Below are positions 24,076 to 31,795 of a stretch of 64,000 bases of DNA, piece after piece. The notes beneath the pieces are model-generated. The model saw only the letters and a list, made by a program, of their open reading frames with translations. It searched no databases and was not told the origin of the DNA. Numbering within the stretch: position 1 is the first letter of the stretch; each line of letters begins with the position of its first letter. This stretch comes from DATADD01 sp046262355 (GTDB lineage: Bacteria; Actinomycetota; CADDZG01; WHSQ01): positions 1 to 64,000 of the forward strand of contig JBHEMX010000091.1 in assembly GCA_046262355.1 (NCBI GenBank), written 5' to 3'. A program made the position numbers and the translations under genes.

Positions 24076-25164
24076 TCAGCGAGGGATGATGCGCGCGATC
24101 GACGATGCGGTCATGAGGTAGAGCCAGCCGCCCGGACCCTTTGCTACGTCAAGGATCCCAGATGACGCCGTGTAGATCGTCCGCTGCCTGCGGATGTCGG
24201 TCCCCCGCTTGTTCAACGTGAAGCGATGCAGCCGTCCGCTCGAGTAGTCGCCCATGTAAAGGTCGCCCGAGAGGCGTCCCATCCGCCCCCGATACCACCA
24301 GGGATCGGTCGGCACGATCACAGTCGACCATCGCCTCAGCGGCGCTTTCGGGTCGGGACCCACACCTGCCGTGCCGCACGTGTAGCCCTCGCCCCAGCCG
24401 TAGTTGCGCCCTCTGCGGATGCGGTTGAGCTCATCGTCGCAGTTGGGGCCGTTCTCGGTTTCGTAGATGCGGGTGGTCCCCGGCTTATGGGTCAAGCCGA
24501 AGGGGTTGCGGTGCCCATAGCTCCACACCGGGCTGCGCCGCCCGTTGCGTTGGAAGGGATTGCTCTTGGGCACCGAGCCATTCGGGTTGTATCTCAGCAC
24601 CTTGCCGTGGCGGCTATCGAGCGCCTGCGCCCTCGCGGGGTCGTGTGCTTCTCCGGTCGATACGAACAGGTGGCCCCCCGCGAACTCGAGCTGGCCGCCG
24701 TTGTGATAGCCGGACGGCGCGCCGAGGTTGCGAACGATGTGCTTCGGTTTCGTACAGCGATTGCGCCGCACCTTGAAGCGCGTGACCCTGTTCTCGAGTG
24801 GAGATGCCTTCGTGTAATAGACGTACAGCTTGTGGTTCTTCCGGAAGTGGGGATGGAGCGCGACCCCGAGAGCGCCGCGCTCGCCGCTGGAAGAGACGTT
24901 CAGGTCGACGCATGCTTTGGCCCTTAGCTTCCGGCCGATCATCACGCGCACCTTTCCCGAGTTCTTCTCGGTGAAGAAGATCCTCCTGGTGCCCTTGGCC
25001 CATGCCATGTCGACCGGGAAGTTCAACCCGTTCTTGTAGGTCTTGACGCGCGCGTTGTGAGGAAGGGCGAACGCGACGGTCGAGGGCATACCCAGCAGTA
25101 CCGTCATGGCTGCCACCATTGCGAGGGCTCGAGGGGCTCGAGAGCTAGGCATCGTCATCGACAT
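24076..25164 (-). CDS. PQQ-dependent sugar dehydrogenase (glucose/sorbosone dehydrogenase family)
   Basis: 362 residues, exported by an N-terminal signal peptide (MVAAMTVLLGMPSTVAFA). The six-bladed propeller shows family motifs: FPVDMAWAKGTRRIFFTEKN, GERGALGVALHPHF, PSGYHNGGQLEF (active-site His), VWSYGHRNPFGL, and NYGWGEGYTC. Homologues oxidise aldose sugars in the periplasm or cell envelope with PQQ. No PQQ synthesis genes are seen here. The start ATG lies back to back with the ATG of the divergent phosphoesterase gene inside one CATATG site, so at least one start may lie a few codons further in. Confidence 0.85.
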   Translation of the reverse strand: MSMTMPSSRAPRALAMVAAMTVLLGMPSTVAFALPHNARVKTYKNGLNFPVDMAWAKGTRRIFFTEKNSGKVRVMIGRKLRAKACVDLNVSSSGERGALGVALHPHFRKNHKLYVYYTKASPLENRVTRFKVRRNRCTKPKHIVRNLGAPSGYHNGGQLEFAGGHLFVSTGEAHDPARAQALDSRHGKVLRYNPNGSVPKSNPFQRNGRRSPVWSYGHRNPFGLTHKPGTTRIYETENGPNCDDELNRIRRGRNYGWGEGYTCGTAGVGPDPKAPLRRWSTVIVPTDPWWYRGRMGRLSGDLYMGDYSSGRLHRFTLNKRGTDIRRQRTIYTASSGILDVAKGPGGWLYLMTASSIARIIPR

Positions 25165-26670
25165 ATGTTGTCACCCCGGATGAGGATACGCAGGCACCGG
25201 TCACCGAAACGACACATCCTGGTCGCCGGACTCGCGGGAGCGCTCGTGGCTGTGGCGACGTTGCAGCTGGTGCCCTCGACGCATCACTCCCTGGGACCAA
25301 CAGACGTCGCCACGAAGGCCGAGCCCGGCGCGGGCCGCACCGTCGTGGTGCTTCCTCCGCTCGGCACCGTGTCGGCCGGAACGCACGGCGCGCCGCTGAA
25401 CGTGCAACTCACCCTCTCCACGGTTGATATCGCATCTGTGTCTCGCCTGGCGACGACGGCCCAGGGGCGCGCAGAGCTGGCGCGCTCGGTGGAGGCGGAT
25501 CTGCGCGGGCTTGTGGCACGCGTCGCGCTGCAACTCCTTCTGGGCGGTGCAGTTACCGGCGCGATCGCTGCTGCGCTGCTGTGGCGTCGCCAGATGCCGT
25601 TCGTGCTGGCGGGTTGCACGGGTGGTGCGGCGGCGGTCACGTTGCTGCTTGCCGTCACTGCCGTCACCTTCGACGCCGCCGCCTTCCAGGAGCCGCGCTA
25701 CACCGGGGCACTCGTGAGCGCGCCGGACGTCCTGGCCGCATTTGATCGCAGCATCGGCTCGATCGACGAGCTGCGGTCGCGGTACGAGGCGACCGCCGCC
25801 CGCCTCGCGCGCCTGCTCGCCCTCGCCGCGGCGCCCGATCCGGATCTCGACGGTGCCGCGGTCGCCCTCCTGCATGTGAGCGATATCCACTCGAACCCGC
25901 TTGCGTTCGAGGTGGTCGAGCAGCTTGCGCGCGAGTTCGAGGTCGACGCCGTGATCGACACGGGCGATGTGACCTCGTTCGGCGCGCCGGTCGAAGGCCG
26001 CATCGGGGCTCTGATCCGGGACGTCGGTGTCCCCTACCTCTACGTGCCCGGCAATCACGACTCCGAGGCGAACCGCCGGGCGCTCGACCGGGTCGACAAC
26101 GTGAGACTGCTGGACGGCGACGCCGCGACGATCCGGGGTGTCGACGTCATGGGCTTCGCCGATCCGACCTTCACCGCGTCGAACGAGGTCTCGACCGAGG
26201 AGGGCAACGAGGCCCGCCTCGAGGCGGCCGAAGCCCTCGCGCGCGAGGTAAGAGCAGCAGCTCCCGACGTCCTCGCGGTGCACGACGAGCGACTCGGGCG
26301 CTCGTCGATTGGCTCCGTCCCCTTGGTGCTCGCGGGGCATACGCATCAACGGAGCTTCGAGGACAGGGACGGCACGCTGGTGCTCACGGTGGGCTCGACC
26401 GGCGCGACGGGCGTCGGATCCTTCACCGTGGAGGCGGACCTCGACCTAGAGGCCGAGATCCTGTATCTGAACGATGGCCGCCTCGTCGCCTTCGACTACG
26501 TGAGCATCGGCGGGCTCGGCAGCGACTTCGAGGTCGAGCGGCGCACCGTGGAGCAAACGGACGGCGACGCGGGCGCCGCTATCATGCCCCCACGGTCGTC
26601 CGCCAACCTGCAGGCGCCCGCAAGGAGGCGTGCCCGAGCGGCCGAAGGGAGCGCACTGCTAATGCGTTAA
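25165..26670 (+). CDS. Membrane-bound metallophosphoesterase
   Basis: 501 residues (start 25165, or the ATG at 25180). Three hydrophobic segments (HILVAGLAGALVAVATLQ, LLLGGAVTGAIAAALLW, AAVTLLLAVTAVTF) surround an extracellular region. The calcineurin-like domain follows with all metal motifs: LLHVSDIHSNP, VIDTGDVTSF, VPGNHDSE, AVHDERLG (a variant of the usual GHxH-preceding block) and LAGHTHQRSF. Substrate unknown. The last 15 codons and the stop lie inside the tRNA-Ser gene at 26624-26713, so the natural C-terminus may have been changed by rearrangement at the tRNA. Confidence 0.83.
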   Translation: MLSPRMRIRRHRSPKRHILVAGLAGALVAVATLQLVPSTHHSLGPTDVATKAEPGAGRTVVVLPPLGTVSAGTHGAPLNVQLTLSTVDIASVSRLATTAQGRAELARSVEADLRGLVARVALQLLLGGAVTGAIAAALLWRRQMPFVLAGCTGGAAAVTLLLAVTAVTFDAAAFQEPRYTGALVSAPDVLAAFDRSIGSIDELRSRYEATAARLARLLALAAAPDPDLDGAAVALLHVSDIHSNPLAFEVVEQLAREFEVDAVIDTGDVTSFGAPVEGRIGALIRDVGVPYLYVPGNHDSEANRRALDRVDNVRLLDGDAATIRGVDVMGFADPTFTASNEVSTEEGNEARLEAAEALAREVRAAAPDVLAVHDERLGRSSIGSVPLVLAGHTHQRSFEDRDGTLVLTVGSTGATGVGSFTVEADLDLEAEILYLNDGRLVAFDYVSIGGLGSDFEVERRTVEQTDGDAGAAIMPPRSSANLQAPARRRARAAEGSALLMR

Positions 26671-26713
26671 GGGGCGATGAGCTCCTTCCAGGGTTCAAAT
26701 CCCTGCGCCTCCG
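26624..26713 (+). tRNA. tRNA-Ser (GCT)
   Basis: Class II tRNA with long variable arm. Acceptor GGAGGCG pairs with CGCCTCC, the anticodon loop reads CTGCTAA (anticodon GCT), and the T arm is GGGTTCAAATCCC. CCA is encoded at 26714-26716. The stop codon of the preceding CDS falls in its anticodon stem region. Confidence 0.95.
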
Positions 26714-26779
26714 CCACTCGATCGGGCGGCGCCGTCTCGCGATATCGCCGCTCACGCTACAGTTTGAGAGGCACCGCAA

Positions 26780-26853
26780 GCGCCCGTAGCTCAGTGGATC
26801 AGAGCGTCCGGCTACGGACCGGAAGGTCGGGGGTTCGAATCCCTCCGGGCGTA
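26780..26853 (+). tRNA. tRNA-Arg (ACG)
   Basis: Acceptor GCGCCCG pairs with CGGGCGT (G-U closing pair). The D arm is GCTCAGTGGATCAGAGC, the anticodon loop CTACGGA (ACG), and the T loop TTCGAAT. CCA is not encoded. The A34 is normally converted to inosine by TadA, whose gene is 0.7 kb downstream. Confidence 0.93.
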
Positions 26854-26904
26854 CTCAGCCTCGAGGTGTTGACACTGGCAGAGCTCCGGGAGCCCTCCGC
26901 TGTG

Positions 26905-27585
26905 ATGAAGATCGCCGACCTCATCGTCGAACAGAGGGACAAGCACGTCTTCGGCTACGCCCGCCCGCATCTCGACCACGACGAGGAGGTGATCCACTGG
27001 GTCCGTACTCGCCACCCGAAGGAGCGCCGCAGCGGCTTCGCCTATCTCACGACGCGCAGGCTCCTCGTCGTGTGGCCGAGCCACGCGGACGGTCCCGGCG
27101 CGATGGCCTGGACCGAGATCCACTCGTGGGGCATCGACCCAGAGGCGGCCGGCGGCCCGATCCTCGGCATGGAGTCCCCAGCCGAGGAGGTCTTCGTTCA
27201 CATCCCCGTGGGAAGCCACGGCACGGCGCGCCGAGTGACGAGCTTCCTCCGCAAATTCGCTCGGCTCGCCCCCAAGTCGCGCGGGAGACTGCGACACCGG
27301 CATCACGTCGCCTTCTCGTCTGACGATTCCGTCGTAGTGCGGCTCGAGAAGAGATCGGCTGCCGCGCTGACCAAACGCATGATCGTCACGGTGATCGGCC
27401 TGCTCCTGCTCCTCGCGGGCGTGCTGATCACGCCGATCCCCGGTCCCTGGTCGCTACCGCTGATCTTGGCCGCGCTTGCCGTTCTCGCCTCGGAGTACGA
27501 CTGGGCCAAGGATGTCTACGACTGGACCCGCGACAAGTCGCGCAAGGCGCGGGACAAGCTCAAAGCCCGGCGCATCGCGAAGTAG
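26905..27585 (+). CDS. Membrane protein with PGPGW-type motif
   Basis: 226 residues. The N-terminal 140 residues are soluble with a PH-like character (ADLIVEQRDKHVFGYARPHL, YLTTRRLLVVWPS). The C-terminal part has two helices around the ITPIPGPWSLPLILAALAVL segment, typical of the small putative transmembrane (PGPGW) family, and a basic tail KSRKARDKLKARRIAK. Function unknown. ATG 26905 is used; the GTG at 26902 is equally possible. It ends three bases before tadA, so the two form an operon. Confidence 0.75.
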   Translation: MKIADLIVEQRDKHVFGYARPHLDHDEEVIHWVRTRHPKERRSGFAYLTTRRLLVVWPSHADGPGAMAWTEIHSWGIDPEAAGGPILGMESPAEEVFVHIPVGSHGTARRVTSFLRKFARLAPKSRGRLRHRHHVAFSSDDSVVVRLEKRSAAALTKRMIVTVIGLLLLLAGVLITPIPGPWSLPLILAALAVLASEYDWAKDVYDWTRDKSRKARDKLKARRIAK

Positions 27586-27587
27586 TC

Positions 27588-28046
27588 ATGAGCGATGTCG
27601 GCCATATGCGCCTCGCGCTGGCGGAGGCCACGAAGGCGCTCGCGCACGACGACGTCCCCGTGGGTGCCGTGGTCGTGCGCCGGGGCAGCGTGGTCGCTGC
27701 CGCGCACAACGAGCGCGAGCTCCGAGCCGACCCGACGGCGCACGCAGAGATCCTCGCCCTGCGTGCCGCGGCCTCGGCCGCGGGGTCGTGGCGCCTCGAC
27801 GGAGTGTCCGTGTTCGTGACTCTGGAACCTTGCGTGATGTGTGCCGGGGCGATAGTTCAGGCGCGTGCGGCGAGGCTCATCTACGGCCCTCAGGACCCGA
27901 AGGCGGGGGCCGCCTTCTCCCTCTACAACGTGCCGCAGGACCCCCGCTTGAACCACATCGTCGAGGTCGTCTCGGACGTGCTGGCGGAGGAGTCGAGAGC
28001 CCTTCTCGGGGAGTTCTTTGAGACCAGACGCCGACCCGAAGGGTGA
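27588..28046 (+). CDS. tadA: tRNA-specific adenosine deaminase TadA
   Basis: 152 residues. The catalytic zinc motifs are complete: HAEILALR (His and proton-shuttle Glu) and PCVMCAGAI (two Cys). It deaminates A34 of tRNA-Arg(ACG) to inosine, letting one tRNA read CGU, CGC and CGA. The substrate tRNA gene lies just upstream at 26780-26853. Length and the conserved DDVPVGAVVV start fit TadA rather than a free-base deaminase. Confidence 0.93.
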   Translation: MSDVGHMRLALAEATKALAHDDVPVGAVVVRRGSVVAAAHNERELRADPTAHAEILALRAAASAAGSWRLDGVSVFVTLEPCVMCAGAIVQARAARLIYGPQDPKAGAAFSLYNVPQDPRLNHIVEVVSDVLAEESRALLGEFFETRRRPEG

Positions 28047-28072
28047 GGCGGCGGCTCGTATACTCCCCGGCT

Positions 28073-28160
28073 GGTGGGGTACCGAAGCGGCCATAACGGG
28101 ATCGCCTCGAAAGCGATTGGGGGTTCACGCCCCCCGCGGGTTCGAATCCCGCCCCCACCG
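28073..28160 (+). tRNA. tRNA-Ser (CGA)
   Basis: Class II tRNA. Acceptor GGTGGGG pairs with CCCCACC, the anticodon loop is CTCGAAA (CGA), and there is a long variable arm (GGGGGTTCACGCCCCC). The T arm is CGGGTTCGAATCCCG. CCA is not encoded. Confidence 0.94.
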
Positions 28161-28288
28161 CCTCGACACCCGGTCATCGCCTCAGCCCGGTTCTCCTTGC
28201 AACGAGACACGCCTGGCGCGCCCAGATGCAAGGAGTTCGGCGCCGCCCTAACTCGGTCGCAGGGACCTCGGCCGCTAGAATCCCCGGC

Positions 28289-28375
28289 GGAGACGTGCGG
28301 GAGCGGACTAACCGGCACGCCTGGAGAGCGTGTGACCCCGCAAGGGGTCCAAGGGTTCGAATCCCTTCGTCTCCG
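28289..28375 (+). tRNA. tRNA-Ser (GGA)
   Basis: Class II tRNA. Acceptor GGAGACG pairs with CGTCTCC, the anticodon loop is CTGGAGA (GGA), the variable arm ACCCCGCAAGGGGT, and the T arm AGGGTTCGAATCCCT. CCA is encoded at 28376-28378. Third serine tRNA within 1.8 kb. Confidence 0.94.
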
Positions 28376-28646
28376 CCAACGGAAACAGGACGTTCAGGCC
28401 CCAACTGCACCCCCGTGGGGCGAGCCCCGTTCCCGAACCCAAAGCCCGAGCAAGGAGCGCCTCAAGGAGCGAAGACGGGCGCCCGCTCGCAGCGGACCGC
28501 GGCCGCGCCGGCACGGGCTAGAGTGTGAGGGGTCGTGCTAGGCGGGGGGTTCGGGGTCCCCTGTACCGGAAACCCTCGACACGCCGGGCTGATGTCTCGC
28601 CTGCGGCCACTGAAGGACCGGGCAGCCCCCGGCAAGTAGCGTTGAT

Positions 28647-28743
28647 GGTCGGGTCCCGCGCGACCCGGAGCCGTGAACCCGGTCAGGCCCGGAAGGGAGC
28701 AGCCGTAAGCGGTGTCCCGGGTGCGCCGCGGGGTGGCCCGCCC
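28647..28743 (+). ncRNA. ffs: Signal recognition particle RNA, small bacterial type
   Basis: The core around 28681-28712 has the conserved SRP helix 8: GGTCAGGCCCGGAAGGGAGC followed by AGCCGTAAGCGGTGTCCC. Outer strands (GTCGGGTCCCGCG near 28650 and CGCGGGGTGGCCCG near 28730) pair to close the hairpin. The position just before dnaX is the same as in many actinobacteria. The ends are estimated from pairing. It binds Ffh for co-translational targeting. The stretch 28379-28646 holds nothing else I recognise. Confidence 0.88.
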
Positions 28744-28837
28744 GGAGCCGGCTGCCGGGGATAGCGACGGTCACTCGGCGGTCCAGGGCGAGGCGCACGG
28801 CCTTTTCTCACCACCGCCGAGCGACCCACCTCCCGTC

Positions 28838-28843
28838 TAGGAT
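28838..28843 (+). promoter_or_regulatory. -10 element TAGGAT of dnaX, leaderless configuration
   Basis: TAGGAT, six bases, then the GTG start of dnaX at 28850. No Shine-Dalgarno sequence lies in the gap, so the mRNA probably starts at the GTG. Confidence 0.55.
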
Positions 28844-28849
28844 GAACCG

Positions 28850-30601
28850 GTGACGTACCTGTCCCTCTATCGCAAGTACCGGCCTCAGACGTTCGACGAG
28901 ATCCTCGGCCAGGATGCCGTGTCGCGCACGCTTGCGAATGCCATCGCCGAGGACCGTGTCGCCCACGCCTATCTGTTCACCGGGCCACGCGGCACCGGCA
29001 AGACGAGCACCGCTCGCATCCTCGCCAAGTCGCTCAACTGCGAGCAGGGGCCGACGCCGAGCCCCTGTGGCGTCTGCACATCGTGCGTCTCGATCGCGGA
29101 GGGCTCGTCGATGGACGTTATCGAGATGGACGCGGCGTCCCACTCCAAGGTGGACGAGACGCGCGACATTCTCGCCGGGGTGCCGCTCGCAACCGCCGGC
29201 GGCCGCAGGAAGGTGTACGTGATCGACGAGGTCCACATGCTCTCGACGCCGTCGTTCAACGCGCTGCTCAAGACGCTCGAGGAGCCGCCGGGCCACGTGT
29301 TGTTCGTGCTTGCGACCACGGAGGCCCACAAGGTCCTGCCGACGATCGTGTCGCGCACCCAGCGCTTCGACTTCCGCCGCGCTCCCACCGACGTCCTCGA
29401 GGGGCATCTCGCGCGCATCGCCAAGCTCGAGAACATCGACGTCGAGCCGGACGCGCTCGCGCTCGTCGCCCGCCACGCCGACGGAGGGTTCAGAGACGCG
29501 CTCTCGATCCTCGATCAGCTTGCGAGCCTGGGCGGGCACGTCTCGCTCGACGACGTCGGCCGGCTGCTGGGCGAGCGGCACGAGGATGCCTTCGCCGCTC
29601 TCTTCAACGCCCTTGCAGCAGGCGACGTCGGCACCGTGTTCGAGACGGTCCACTCGCTCGTCGCCGAGGGCGCCGATGCCCGCCAGCTGGCGATCGGAGC
29701 CCTGGGCCACGCTCGCTCGCTGTTGCTCATCCGCACGGCTCCCGACGCCGAGTCGTTGCTCGACGTGAGCGTCGAGGACGCCCCCCGCCTGCTCGAGCAG
29801 GCCGATCGCTTCACCCCCGGGGCGCTGCTGCGCCTGCTGGACCTGCTCGGCAAGTCACTCACAGAGATGCGCAACGTGCCGAACCACCGGCTGCTGCTGG
29901 AACTGGCCCTCGTGCGCGCCGCCGCCCCGGACACCGATCCGTCGGCGAACGGGCTCCTCGCTCGGATCGAGCGCCTCGAGCGGCGCCTGGGCATCGCCGA
30001 GGTCGCCGGCGACGGCGCGGCCCGGGAGCCGGCCTCGCCCGCGGCCCTGGATACGGCCCCATCCCCGGCGGCCCCATCCCCGGCGGGCGCACCGGCGGCG
30101 CCCAGAGGACCTGCGGCCGTGCCGCCGCGCCGGAGCGAGCCGGCACCCGCACCGACGGGACAGGAGGCGCCCGAGGAGGCCGCCCAGGTGCAGCCGGCGA
30201 GCGGGGACGAGGTCGGCCTCGCCCACGTGAAAGAGGCTTGGCCCGCGATCCTCAAGGAGGTCAACAAGAGGAGTAAGCGCGTGTGGGGCCTCCTCAGCCC
30301 GTCGCGCCCGTTGCACCTGCAGGGCGAGGCGCTCGTGGTCGAGGTACAGGCGGAGTTCCATCAGTCCACGATGAGCCAGGAGCGCAATAGGGCGTTGCTC
30401 GCCGACTCCGTCCATGCGGCGCTCGGGATCCGTCCCCGGGTCGCGTTCGATGCCGCCCGTGCCGCGGCGCCCTCGGCGCCCGACGTTGTCGATCTCGCCG
30501 ACACGACTGCGGTCGAGGGGCCCAAGCACGACCCGATCGACCTGCTCAAGAAGGGCCTCAAGGCAGAGGTCGTCGAGGAGACCGACAACCGGGGGAGCTG
30601 A
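28850..30601 (+). CDS. dnaX: DNA polymerase III subunit gamma/tau
   Basis: 583 residues. The clamp-loader ATPase is complete: YRPQTFDEILGQ, Walker A GPRGTGKTS, the zinc-binding Cys cluster (C-x8-C-x2-C-x2-C in CEQGPTPSPCGVCTSC), Walker B VYVIDEVHML, and the sensor FVLATTE with SRTQRFDF. Domain III follows, then an Ala/Pro-rich linker (about residues 395-450) and a C-terminal tau-like domain (AWPAILKEVNKRSKRVWGLL). It loads the sliding clamp and couples polymerases at the fork. It forms an operon-like row with ybaB and recR. Confidence 0.95.
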   Translation: MTYLSLYRKYRPQTFDEILGQDAVSRTLANAIAEDRVAHAYLFTGPRGTGKTSTARILAKSLNCEQGPTPSPCGVCTSCVSIAEGSSMDVIEMDAASHSKVDETRDILAGVPLATAGGRRKVYVIDEVHMLSTPSFNALLKTLEEPPGHVLFVLATTEAHKVLPTIVSRTQRFDFRRAPTDVLEGHLARIAKLENIDVEPDALALVARHADGGFRDALSILDQLASLGGHVSLDDVGRLLGERHEDAFAALFNALAAGDVGTVFETVHSLVAEGADARQLAIGALGHARSLLLIRTAPDAESLLDVSVEDAPRLLEQADRFTPGALLRLLDLLGKSLTEMRNVPNHRLLLELALVRAAAPDTDPSANGLLARIERLERRLGIAEVAGDGAAREPASPAALDTAPSPAAPSPAGAPAAPRGPAAVPPRRSEPAPAPTGQEAPEEAAQVQPASGDEVGLAHVKEAWPAILKEVNKRSKRVWGLLSPSRPLHLQGEALVVEVQAEFHQSTMSQERNRALLADSVHAALGIRPRVAFDAARAAAPSAPDVVDLADTTAVEGPKHDPIDLLKKGLKAEVVEETDNRGS

Positions 30602-30608
30602 GAACGAG

Positions 30609-30938
30609 ATGAAGGACCTGCAGAAGATGATGCGGGAGGCTCAGAAGATGGCCGCCCAGGTGCAAGAGGCCCAGGCGGCCCTGGCCGAGGTGCAGTTCGA
30701 GGGCTCCGCGGGCGGCGGAGCCGTGCGCGCCGTCGTTACCGGCGACCAGCGCGTGACGAGCGTGACGATCGATCCCGACATGTTCGAGGGAGTGCCCGAT
30801 CAGGACGACGTCGAGATGCTCGGCGACGCCGTGACTGCGGCGGTCAACGACGCGCTCACCAAGGCGCGCGAGGCGCAGGAAGAGGCGATGGGCCCGATCG
30901 CCGGCATGGGGGGAGGCCTCGGCCTCCCCGGGATGTGA
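30609..30938 (+). CDS. ybaB: YbaB/EbfC nucleoid-associated protein
   Basis: 109 residues. Long helices KDLQKMMREAQKMAAQVQEAQ and DALTKAREAQEEAMG flank the central sheet with GGGAVRAVVTGDQRVTSV and IDPDMFEG. The dimer grips DNA like tweezers. Position between dnaX and recR, seven bases after dnaX, is conserved in most bacteria. Confidence 0.94.
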   Translation: MKDLQKMMREAQKMAAQVQEAQAALAEVQFEGSAGGGAVRAVVTGDQRVTSVTIDPDMFEGVPDQDDVEMLGDAVTAAVNDALTKAREAQEEAMGPIAGMGGGLGLPGM

Positions 30939-30961
30939 GCGGCGCGCCGGGCGCGGCGCGA

Positions 30962-31138
30962 ACGGGGCGCTAGTGGTCCGTCGCGTAAGTACCGCCAGCA
31001 CCGAGAGCGTTCCTGCGCGCCGAGGGCAAGGCGCGAGGAGTCGAGCGTACCTTGAGGTACGTGAGCGACGAGCAACGCAGCCATCGGTGATGCAGGGGCG
31101 CTCGAATGCATCGGTGATTTGCGCGACGGGGCGCTAGT
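30962..31138. mobile_element. Small inserted element (about 151 bp) with 13-bp direct flanking repeats
   Basis: ACGGGGCGCTAGT occurs at 30962-30974 and again at 31126-31138, like a target-site duplication. The DNA between carries imperfect terminal inverted repeats: CGCGTAAGTACCG at 30982-30994 against the complement of 31112-31125, 11 of 14 matching. It also has two internal hairpins (CGCGCC/GGCGCG at 31016-31035 and CGTACCT/AGGTACG at 31046-31061) and a duplicated CATCGGTGAT. No coding frame. It looks like a MITE- or REP-like element between ybaB and recR, its right edge touching the recR start. Confidence 0.55.
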
Positions 31139-31752
31139 TGTACGCGGAGCCCGTCCAGCGACTCATCGACGAGCTCGCGCGGCTGCCCGGCATCGGTCCC
31201 AAGAGCGCTCAGAGGGTTGCGTTCCACCTCCTCAAGGTCACGCCCGCGAGCGCCCGCCAGCTCGCCGCCGCGATCGTCGAGGTCAAGGAGAAGGTGCGGC
31301 TCTGCCGGCTGTGCTTCAACGTCTCGGACGCCGAGCTATGCGAGTACTGTCGCGACGCGCGCCGCGACGCCTCGCTCGTCTGCGTCGTTCAAGAGCCGCC
31401 CGACATCGTTGCGATCGAGCGCACTCGTGAGTTCCGGGGCCTGTATCACGTGCTGCAGGGAGCGATCTCGCCGATCGAGGGCATCGGGCCGGAGGAGTTA
31501 AGGGTCTCTGAGCTGTTGGAGCGCATCAAGGCGCCTATGGAGGGCCATCCTCCGGTGGAGGAGGTGATCGTCGCCACGAATCCCAACGTCGAGGGCGAGG
31601 CGACCGCGATGTACCTCGCGCGTCTGCTCACCCCGCTGGGCTTTCCGGTGACGCGCCTCGCCAGCGGGCTTCCCGTGGGCGGCGATCTCGAGTATGCGGA
31701 CGAGGTCACTCTCGGGCGCGCGCTCGAGGGTCGCAGACGCATCGGGAGCTGA
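31138..31752 (+). CDS. recR: Recombination mediator protein RecR
   Basis: 204 residues. N-terminal HhH (LARLPGIGPKSAQRVAFHLL), Cys4 zinc finger (CRLCFNVSDAELCEYC), Toprim domain (SLVCVVQEPPDIVAIERT, EVIVATNPNVEGEATA) and C-terminal ATP-like motif (RLASGLPVGGDLEYADEVTLGRAL). RecR works with RecO/RecF to load RecA on gapped DNA. The start is TTG at 31138; the usual spacing to ybaB is disturbed by the inserted element, and only a weak GGGG serves as Shine-Dalgarno. Confidence 0.94.
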   Translation: MYAEPVQRLIDELARLPGIGPKSAQRVAFHLLKVTPASARQLAAAIVEVKEKVRLCRLCFNVSDAELCEYCRDARRDASLVCVVQEPPDIVAIERTREFRGLYHVLQGAISPIEGIGPEELRVSELLERIKAPMEGHPPVEEVIVATNPNVEGEATAMYLARLLTPLGFPVTRLASGLPVGGDLEYADEVTLGRALEGRRRIGS

Positions 31753-31783
31753 CGGGTCGACCTGCCCGGGGCCGCCGGCGCGA

Positions 31784-31789
31784 TAGCGT
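31784..31789 (+). promoter_or_regulatory. -10 element TAGCGT of lysC, leaderless configuration
   Basis: TAGCGT, six bases, ATG of lysC at 31796, no Shine-Dalgarno sequence between. This separates lysC-asd transcriptionally from recR, which ends 43 bases earlier. Confidence 0.45.
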
Positions 31790-31795
31790 GGCTTG

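Noticed and set aside
24226..24927. 233-codon plus-strand frame opposite the PQQ dehydrogenase
   Set aside because: The minus strand has a full family match and signal peptide; the plus frame has none.
28018..28541. Several open frames across the serine tRNA genes
   Set aside because: They run through tRNA genes on either strand and have no protein character.
29083..30276. 397-codon plus-strand frame inside dnaX
   Set aside because: Alternative frame of dnaX, rich in Arg, no domain.
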